From Magnetococcales bacterium WMHbin3 (lineage in GTDB: Bacteria; Pseudomonadota; Magnetococcia; Magnetococcales; Magnetaquicoccaceae), in contig PDZX01000006.1 in assembly GCA_002753185.1 (NCBI GenBank), positions 35,759 to 99,758 on the forward strand: a stretch of DNA of 64,000 nt. The letters are read 5' to 3'. Of the stretch, positions 58,476 through 64,000 are shown in pieces (the first letter of the stretch is position 1; every line of letters begins with the position of its first letter). Position numbers and translations under genes: made by a program. The notes under the pieces were generated by a model. It was not told the origin of the DNA. It saw only the letters and a list, made by a program, of their open reading frames with translations, and did no database searches.

Positions 58476-58835
58476 ATGGCGGACGATTTCGGCAGCGATG
58501 AAGCCCCTGAACGCAGCGAACCCTCTTCCAGAAGGAAGAGCGCGGCCCAGCAGGACGACGGCGGCGGCAAAACCAAATTGATCTCCATCGTGCTGGCCCT
58601 GGTGGCGGTCATGGTCGCCATGGTGCAATACACGCGCATCTCGCAAGAGCGGTATCGCGCCATGCGGATGCAAGAGCTGGCCCAGCAATACCGGCAGCAG
58701 GTCGAATTCCGCGACAAGGCCGTGCAACGACGCTTCGACACCATCGAAAACAACAAGCAGGCCGACATGCTGGAGTCCCGCTACAAGCCCCTGGAATCGG
58801 TGACCGCCCATACGCGGATCGACAACAGGCAGTGA
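58476..58835 (+). CDS. Single-span membrane protein, unknown
   Basis: 119 residues: charged N-terminal tail, one membrane helix (about 34-50), then a coiled coil (56-90). No family. Divergent from the heparinase gene. Stop overlaps the next start (GTGA). Confidence 0.6.
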   Translation: MADDFGSDEAPERSEPSSRRKSAAQQDDGGGKTKLISIVLALVAVMVAMVQYTRISQERYRAMRMQELAQQYRQQVEFRDKAVQRRFDTIENNKQADMLESRYKPLESVTAHTRIDNRQ

Positions 58836-58846
58836 CGCGGCACGCC

Positions 58847-59524
58847 ATGTCCTTCACCGCCAGCACTTTCCAATTCCTCGAACGACTCGCCGGCCACAAC
58901 GACAGAAGCTGGTTCGAGGCGCACAAGGAGGAGTACGAAGCGTATGTGCGAACCCCGGCGCTGGAACACATCGAGGCGATGGAGCCGCTGTTGGCCGATT
59001 TCGCGCCGGAGTTCGTCGCCGATGCGCGCAAGACGGGCGGCTCGCTGATGCGCGTGTATCGCGACACGCGCTTTTCCCGCGACAAGACCCCCTACAAGAC
59101 CAATGTCGGCATCATGTTCCGTCACGCCCTCGGCAGGGACGTGCATGCACCGGGCTTTTACCTGCACGTGGCCCCGGAGGGGTGTTTTCTCGGCGTGGGG
59201 AGTTGGCATCCAGAGGCCGATCTGCTTGGCCGCATCCGCGAGCGGATCGCCGCGCAGCCCGCGAGCTGGCGCGCCGCCCGCGACGACCGTGCGTTCAACG
59301 ATCACTGGAGACTGGTCGGAGACACGCTGACCCGCCCGCCGCGCGACTTTGCCCCCGACCACCCGGAAATCGCCGACATCAAACGCAAGGATTTCATCGG
59401 CCAGTGCGACCTGACGCGCAAGGAGGTCACGGATCCGCAATTGGCCAAACGATCCGCCGCGCGCTTCGCCGCCGCGACGCCCTTCATGCGCTTCCTGTGC
59501 GAGGCGGCCGGTGTGCCCTATTGA
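58847..59524 (+). CDS. DUF2461-family protein
   Basis: 225 residues. DUF2461 signature FLERLAGHNDRSWFEAHKEEY, RVYRDTRFSRDKTPYKTNVG, GFYLHVAPEG. Function unknown. ATG 58847 chosen; GTG 58832 would overlap the preceding gene. Confidence 0.85.
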   Translation: MSFTASTFQFLERLAGHNDRSWFEAHKEEYEAYVRTPALEHIEAMEPLLADFAPEFVADARKTGGSLMRVYRDTRFSRDKTPYKTNVGIMFRHALGRDVHAPGFYLHVAPEGCFLGVGSWHPEADLLGRIRERIAAQPASWRAARDDRAFNDHWRLVGDTLTRPPRDFAPDHPEIADIKRKDFIGQCDLTRKEVTDPQLAKRSAARFAAATPFMRFLCEAAGVPY

Positions 59525-59548
59525 AAATGCCGTCCCGCCAGCCGCGCG

Positions 59549-60985
59549 TCACTTCTCCAGAAGAACGCTCAACTGGCGGCCCAACTCCTCGGCGGTCCAC
59601 TCCTCGTAACCCTCGATCCGGGTCTGGGGGGGCAGGTCGCGCAGGGACTCCATGGCGCTCATGCGCATCCGCCTGGCGCGCGCCAGGTCCCCATCGTGCT
59701 GGTACAAGGCGGCCAGTTCCAGATAGGCCGGAATGTGCCCCCGGTCCAGATAGATCACCTTGCGCAACAGATCCGCCACCTCCCCGTTTTCGCCCCGCTC
59801 CTGAAAGAGATGCGCCAGCAGAAAATGCGGCCCCGATGCCACCGGATCGATGCGCAACGCCTTGCGGCACCACTGTTCCGCCAGTCGGTTTTCCCCCAGA
59901 TTGGCATGAATGCGGGCCAGCAGCATGCGGGCGGCAAAGGCATGGGTGGCGTCGTCCACCAGTTCCGTCGCCAGGGGGATGGCCTTGCGGTATGCCCCCT
60001 GACCGAACAGGGTCAATGCCTCCTGGAGCAAGGCGCCCTTGGCGGGCCTGACGGGGGGCGCCTTCACCGGCGACGGGCGGATCGGCAGGGACCTCCTCGT
60101 GATCCCCGGCAACGACACGGTCGCGGCGACCGGCTCCTCGGCGGGGCGCTGAAAAATGAGCGAATCCGGATACGACCGGGCCACCAACCGATCCGGGCCA
60201 AGCCCAAGGATATCGGCCATGGGATGGGGGATCTCCCCGTGGCCGGTGAGCAGATACCCTCCGGTCCCCAGGGAGCGGGCGAACTTCTTGACGATGCGGG
60301 TGATCGTGACCCGATCGAAATAGATGAAGACGTTGCGGCAGACGATCAGATCGAAATCCCGCATGTCGCCGGCGGGAAACTCCTCCTTGAGCAGATTGAG
60401 CAGCCGGAACGCCACCATGTCGCGCACCACCGCGTCCAGCCGCCACTCTTCCCCGTACTTGTGAAAGTAGCGCTCCAGCCACTCCGGCTCCACGCCCCGG
60501 AAGGACCACGGGCCATAGATGCCCTCCATGGCCCGACGCAGGGGATGGTCGTTGATGTCGGTGCCGATGAGCACGATCCGCCAGGAGTCATCCGGAGGCA
60601 ACAGGGTGAGCAGGAGCATGGCGAGGGAGTACGGCTCCTCCCCGGAGGCGCATCCCGCGCTCCAGATCCGCAGGACCCGCTCCTGGCGATGGCGCGCGAT
60701 CAACTCCGGGAGAATGACCTCCCGCAGCAGTTTCATCTGGCCGGAATCACGGAAGAAGTAGCTTTCGACCGTGGTCAACTCGCGGATCAGGACCTGCCAC
60801 TCCCCGCGGGCTTCCTGGGTGTCCGTTTCCAGGAAATTGAGGTAACTCTCCATGCCGGGAAAGCGGAAGGCATGGGTGCGCAGACCCAGTTTGGCACGCA
60901 GGGAGGGGTCATCCCGTTCCGGAATGACCAGCCCGGTGTGATTGGCGATGAGACGGCGGAACCGTTCCAGCAGGGGTTGATCCAT
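59549..60985 (-). CDS. CheR methyltransferase with TPR-like tail
   Basis: 478 residues. CheR N-terminal helical part, SAM fold with IWSAGCASGEEPYSLAM, GTDINDHPLRRA and CRNVFIYFD, followed by TPR-type helices (LFGQGAYRKAIPLATEL, HIPAYLELAALYQHDG). Methylates a chemoreceptor-like protein or kinase-linked sensor; no receptor is present in the window. Cotranscribed with response regulator and kinases. Confidence 0.93.
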   Translation of the reverse strand: MDQPLLERFRRLIANHTGLVIPERDDPSLRAKLGLRTHAFRFPGMESYLNFLETDTQEARGEWQVLIRELTTVESYFFRDSGQMKLLREVILPELIARHRQERVLRIWSAGCASGEEPYSLAMLLLTLLPPDDSWRIVLIGTDINDHPLRRAMEGIYGPWSFRGVEPEWLERYFHKYGEEWRLDAVVRDMVAFRLLNLLKEEFPAGDMRDFDLIVCRNVFIYFDRVTITRIVKKFARSLGTGGYLLTGHGEIPHPMADILGLGPDRLVARSYPDSLIFQRPAEEPVAATVSLPGITRRSLPIRPSPVKAPPVRPAKGALLQEALTLFGQGAYRKAIPLATELVDDATHAFAARMLLARIHANLGENRLAEQWCRKALRIDPVASGPHFLLAHLFQERGENGEVADLLRKVIYLDRGHIPAYLELAALYQHDGDLARARRMRMSAMESLRDLPPQTRIEGYEEWTAEELGRQLSVLLEK

Positions 60986-60991
60986 CGGCGT

Positions 60992-61405
60992 TCAACCGGG
61001 CAGTTCGCTCAGGGTCCAGTAGAGATTGATGGTTTGGATCACGTCCACGAACTGCACGTAATCCACCGGCTTGACCATGTAGCCGGCAGCGCCGTTGTCG
61101 AAGCTCTTGATGCGATCCATTTCGTCCTTGGAGGTGGTGAGGACCACCACGGGGATTTTTTTGAGCGCATCGTCCGCCTTGATCGCGGCCAGGAACTCGA
61201 TGCCGTTCATGCGTGGCATGTTGAGGTCCAGCAGGATGATGCAGGGCCGTTCGTTTTCCGGATCCCGCAGGCGGGCCAGGGCGTCCTCGCCGTTGCCCAC
61301 CGTGGTCAACGGGTTGCCGACATGGATTTTGCGCAATGCCCGCTGCACAGTCATGGCGTCCACCCGGTCGTCTTCCACCAACAGAATCGGTCTGGTTCCT
61401 TTCAT
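60992..61405 (-). CDS. Single-domain response regulator
   Basis: 137 residues. Acidic pair VEDD, phospho-Asp LLDLNMPRMNG, VVLTTS and K in MVKPVD. No output domain, like Rcp1-type regulators paired with phytochrome-like kinases. Start ATG 61405 overlaps the kinase stop. Confidence 0.93.
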   Translation of the reverse strand: MKGTRPILLVEDDRVDAMTVQRALRKIHVGNPLTTVGNGEDALARLRDPENERPCIILLDLNMPRMNGIEFLAAIKADDALKKIPVVVLTTSKDEMDRIKSFDNGAAGYMVKPVDYVQFVDVIQTINLYWTLSELPG

Positions 61406-62226
61406 AGGTCGCATGCCTCGCTCGCAAAGAGTGATGTGGTCCGGGGCAAGGTGACGTGAAACACGCTACCCTTGCCCAGGGTCGAGGTCACCCAGGCCTG
61501 GCCACCGTGCAGTTCCACGATTTTTTTCACCAGTGTCAGGCCGATCCCGGTGCTGTCGTACTCGTCCCTGGCGTGCAGGGTCTGGAAAATCTGAAAGATG
61601 CGCTCGAACTCCTTTTCCGGGATGCCCGGCCCGTTGTCGGCCACCGTGAAGTGCCACATCCCCCCCTCGGCGACGCAATCCACCCGGATCTCCCCCTGGG
61701 GCTTGTCCATGAACTTGATCGCGTTGGAGAGCAGATTCTGAAACACCTGGCCCAGGCGGGTCTTGTCGCCGCGCACCACCGGCAGGTGGGTTGCGATCCC
61801 GATGCGGATCGAGGCGGGGGGGGCGAGCAGGACGATCAACTCGTTCATCAGCTTGTTGGTGTTGACATCCACCGGTTCCTCCCGGATGCGGCCGATCCGG
61901 GAGTAGTGCAACACCCCCTCGATCAACTGTTCCATGCGCCTGACCCGTCCGATCAGCAGGGACAACTGCTCCCGGCCATCCTCGTCGAAGCGGTCGGCGT
62001 AGTCCTCGGCGATCCACTGGGTCAGGGAGGAGATTGCCCGCAGCGGGGCCTTCAGGTCATGGGAGACGATGTAGGCGAACTGTTTCAGCTCCTGGTTGGA
62101 GCGCTCCAGTTGGAGGATCAAATGTTCCTGATCGCCGCCTGTTCGCTGTTCCAGAAGCCCACTGAGGCGTCGGACTTCGGCTTCCGCCTCCCGCAGGCGT
62201 TGCTCGGTGCTCTTTTCGTCGTGCAT
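61402..62226 (-). CDS. Histidine kinase (soluble)
   Basis: 274 residues. Coiled coil start, HisKA with VSHDLKAPLRAI, N box NLLSNAIKFM, G1 VADNGPGIP, G2 STGIGLTLV. No sensor domain, so it likely takes input from the linked CheB-REC-kinase. GAGGAG before ATG 62226. Ends in the RR start. Confidence 0.92.
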   Translation of the reverse strand: MHDEKSTEQRLREAEAEVRRLSGLLEQRTGGDQEHLILQLERSNQELKQFAYIVSHDLKAPLRAISSLTQWIAEDYADRFDEDGREQLSLLIGRVRRMEQLIEGVLHYSRIGRIREEPVDVNTNKLMNELIVLLAPPASIRIGIATHLPVVRGDKTRLGQVFQNLLSNAIKFMDKPQGEIRVDCVAEGGMWHFTVADNGPGIPEKEFERIFQIFQTLHARDEYDSTGIGLTLVKKIVELHGGQAWVTSTLGKGSVFHVTLPRTTSLFASEACDL

Positions 62227-62242
62227 TCTGGGGTTCTCCTCC

Positions 62243-64000
62243 TCAAACCGGCGAGCGCGGACGGCTGCGTCCATGCACCGGCAACATGGGGGTCAACTCC
62301 TTGGGAATGGTGAAAAAAAAATGGCTTCCCTCTCCGGGACGCGACTCCACCCAGACCCGACCCTCGTATTTTTCCACAATCTTGCGCACCAGCGCCAGCC
62401 CCATGCCCGCGTTTTCCGCCTCGTCGCGGGGTTGCAGGGTCTGAAAGATCGCGAAGATCTTCTCGAAATAGCGCTCCTCGATCCCCGGTCCGTTATCGCT
62501 CACCCGGAACGTCCAGTACGGCTCCTCGTCCGTGTCGATGCGGGCCACCCGCACCACCCCCACGGGTTTGCCCATGTGGCGTACCGCGTTGTCCAGCAGG
62601 CAGTGGAAAATCTGCTCCGCGCGGTTTTCCTGGAACTGGATGAGCGGCATGGGGGTCTCCACGAGGATTTCGATCTCTTCCGGCACGTCCAGTCCCTTGA
62701 TCACGTTGCGCGCCACCCGCCCCAGATCGACCATGGTCAACTCCTCGTTGACCCGGCTCACCCGCGTGTATTGCAGCAGGGCCTCGATCAGCAGATTGAC
62801 CCGCTCCGCGCGCCGGGCGAGCAGCCGCACCAGATCGGCCCCCTCCTCGGTCAATTGCGCGGCGTAATCGCCCACCAGCCAACTGGTCAGCGAGCCGATC
62901 CCCCGCAGCGGGGTCTTCAGGTCGTGGGCGATGATGAAGGCGAAGTCGTTCAACTCCCGGTTGGCCTCCTCCAGTTCCCGCAGGGTACGCGCCTGATCCG
63001 CCTCCATGCGCTTGCGCTCGCCCATCTCCACGCGCAGTTGCTGGTTGAGGCGCGCCTCCTTGGCGTAGGTCTCCACCAGTTGCTGGTTGAGGAGTTTCAT
63101 CTCCAACTGCTGGTCCACCAACTCCTTGTTCTGCCGCACCGCCTTCTGGAAGGTGGTCATCAGCAGGTTGAGAATCTGCAGGCGGCTGGAGGCGATGGAG
63201 AAGGTCCGATCCCCGAAGGTCACCTCCAGGGCGCCGGGCTGCTCCCCTTCCACGGCGGGGGCCGGGGCGAGGAGTTGCCCGATCATCGCGCGCAGGGAAC
63301 CCTCTTCCCAGGGTTTGACCAGATAGTTGTCGGCCCCGGCGGCCAGACCCTCCAGGATTTCGTCCGGGTTGGTGAGGGCGGTCAGCAGCATCACCCGCGT
63401 TCCCCGCAGATCCGGGTCCTCCTTGATGGCGCGGCAGAGTTGGAAGCCGTTCATCCGGGGCATGGAGACGTCGCTGATGACCAGGGCCGGTTGGTCGCGA
63501 CGGGCCATTTCCAGCCCCTCCTGGCCATCCTTGGCCACGCCGGGATCAAACCCCGCCTCCCGCAGGAAACGACGCAGCTTGAACGCCTGGATGGCGCTGT
63601 CCTCGACGATCAGCAGACGCGGCGCGGTGGCGGATGCCGCCACTGCGGGCAGTTCGGCAAGTCCGATCTCGCCCTTGCCGGTTAGGTTGAGCAGTGCCCG
63701 TGCCATGTCGGAGCAGGGCAGGACATGGGTCGCCACCCCCAGGTCGATGGCCTGACGGGGCAGATCGAAGGCGATGGCGGTGGTATCGTCCTGGATCAGC
63801 GTGATCCCCTCGGCATGATGCAATGCGGCCAGGCCGCGCACGCCGTCCTGGCCGGTCCCGCTCAGCAGCACGCCGATGACCGCCCCTCCCAGGTGTTCGG
63901 CGACCGATTCCATGGTCACGGTGAGGGAGGGACGCCGGTTGGCGAACGGCGCGGCCTCGGAGAGCCGCAGACACCCCTGCCGGTCCACCAGCAGGTGATG
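62243..64000 (-). CDS. CheB methylesterase-REC-kinase fusion, 5' end cut
   Basis: The frame is open to the window edge. Order: end of a CheB methylesterase domain (HLLVDRQG at the edge, LLSGTGQDGVRGL with its catalytic-region Asp), receiver domain (ISDVSMPRMNG phospho-Asp, LVKPWEEG), coiled coil, HisKA with IAHDLKTPLRGI, and HATPase (N box LLDNAVRHM, G1 VSDNGPGIE, G2 GMGLALV). The CheB part is cut at its N-terminus. Couples methylation control to phosphorylation with the CheR and kinase genes downstream. Confidence 0.92.
   Translation of the reverse strand, partial: HHLLVDRQGCLRLSEAAPFANRRPSLTVTMESVAEHLGGAVIGVLLSGTGQDGVRGLAALHHAEGITLIQDDTTAIAFDLPRQAIDLGVATHVLPCSDMARALLNLTGKGEIGLAELPAVAASATAPRLLIVEDSAIQAFKLRRFLREAGFDPGVAKDGQEGLEMARRDQPALVISDVSMPRMNGFQLCRAIKEDPDLRGTRVMLLTALTNPDEILEGLAAGADNYLVKPWEEGSLRAMIGQLLAPAPAVEGEQPGALEVTFGDRTFSIASSRLQILNLLMTTFQKAVRQNKELVDQQLEMKLLNQQLVETYAKEARLNQQLRVEMGERKRMEADQARTLRELEEANRELNDFAFIIAHDLKTPLRGIGSLTSWLVGDYAAQLTEEGADLVRLLARRAERVNLLIEALLQYTRVSRVNEELTMVDLGRVARNVIKGLDVPEEIEILVETPMPLIQFQENRAEQIFHCLLDNAVRHMGKPVGVVRVARIDTDEEPYWTFRVSDNGPGIEERYFEKIFAIFQTLQPRDEAENAGMGLALVRKIVEKYEGRVWVESRPGEGSHFFFTIPKELTPMLPVHGRSRPRSPV

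Overview
The window comes from a G+C-rich Gram-negative proteobacterium. It has a complete rod-shape operon (mreB-mreC-mreD-PBP2-RodA), GlnD, class II DAHP synthase, DsbA-like and lipoprotein export signals, pseudopilins, many c-di-GMP and two-component proteins, and a complete clade-I nitrous-oxide reductase cluster with a perfect FNR-type box. A member of the Magnetococcales or a related alphaproteobacterial-like denitrifier would fit (coiled-coil DUF1640 protein, abundance of hybrid kinases, FeoB plus a FeoB-associated Cys-rich protein). No marker gene here proves the taxon, so that is inference. Both window ends cut genes: cobyric acid synthase at the left, a CheB-receiver-kinase fusion at the right.

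Layout. 1-1903: cobQ-cobO (cobalamin). 1911-10644: an accessory stretch containing a DUF1640 coiled-coil protein, an A+T-rich gap, a predicted outer-membrane protein, a PAS-GGDEF cyclase, three small secreted proteins (DUF4189, HdeA-like, degenerate HNH-like) and a 1000-residue A+T-rich gene. The last is a P-loop NTPase whose C-terminus I read as a divergent but residue-complete EAL domain. Converging on it (10662-12383) is a TerD-FtsK fusion, followed by three very small translationally spaced ORFs (12598-13180). 13095-22731: aroG (class II), glnD and the mreBCD-mrdA-rodA operon. 22792-24598: tRNA-Lys with its promoter, a repeat-rich non-coding stretch and an Rpn-type PD-(D/E)XK nuclease gene. 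24611-32284: nosR-Z-D-F-Y-L on the minus strand. 32321-34768: a cNMP-binding/degenerate HD-GYP gene divergent from a geranylgeranyl-reductase-like flavoprotein. 34772-37680: a metallophosphoesterase, a broken sensor kinase, a 148-bp element with perfect 26-bp inverted ends, and two toxin-antitoxin modules (DUF2281/PIN and MNT/HEPN). 37739-44525: a FIST-domain protein with a hybrid kinase, then EtfB, DsbA-like, OsmC, DHH phosphoesterase and a LipA-type radical SAM enzyme. 44592-51478: feoB, dnaK (predicted sigma-32 promoter), grpE, a CbpA-like J protein and an HtpX-like M48 protease. 51526-58312: a RsbRD-type hybrid kinase, a FeoB-associated small protein, then a minus-strand run of heparinase-like protein, membrane permease-like protein, a TPR-like lipoprotein/periplasmic protein and two paralogous pseudopilins. 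58476-64000: two small genes, then a CheR-TPR / response regulator / kinase / CheB-REC-kinase signalling operon.

How they work together. The nos cluster gives N2O respiration, with its own anaerobic control in front of nosZ. The mre operon builds the rod cell wall. dnaK, grpE, the J protein and HtpX form a protein-quality cluster. The most unusual material is the pair of convergent genes at 7642-12383 (NTPase-EAL and TerD-FtsK). Both are uncommon architectures, they lie 17 bp apart beside small unknown ORFs, and they are the best candidate for an undescribed stress or defence system.
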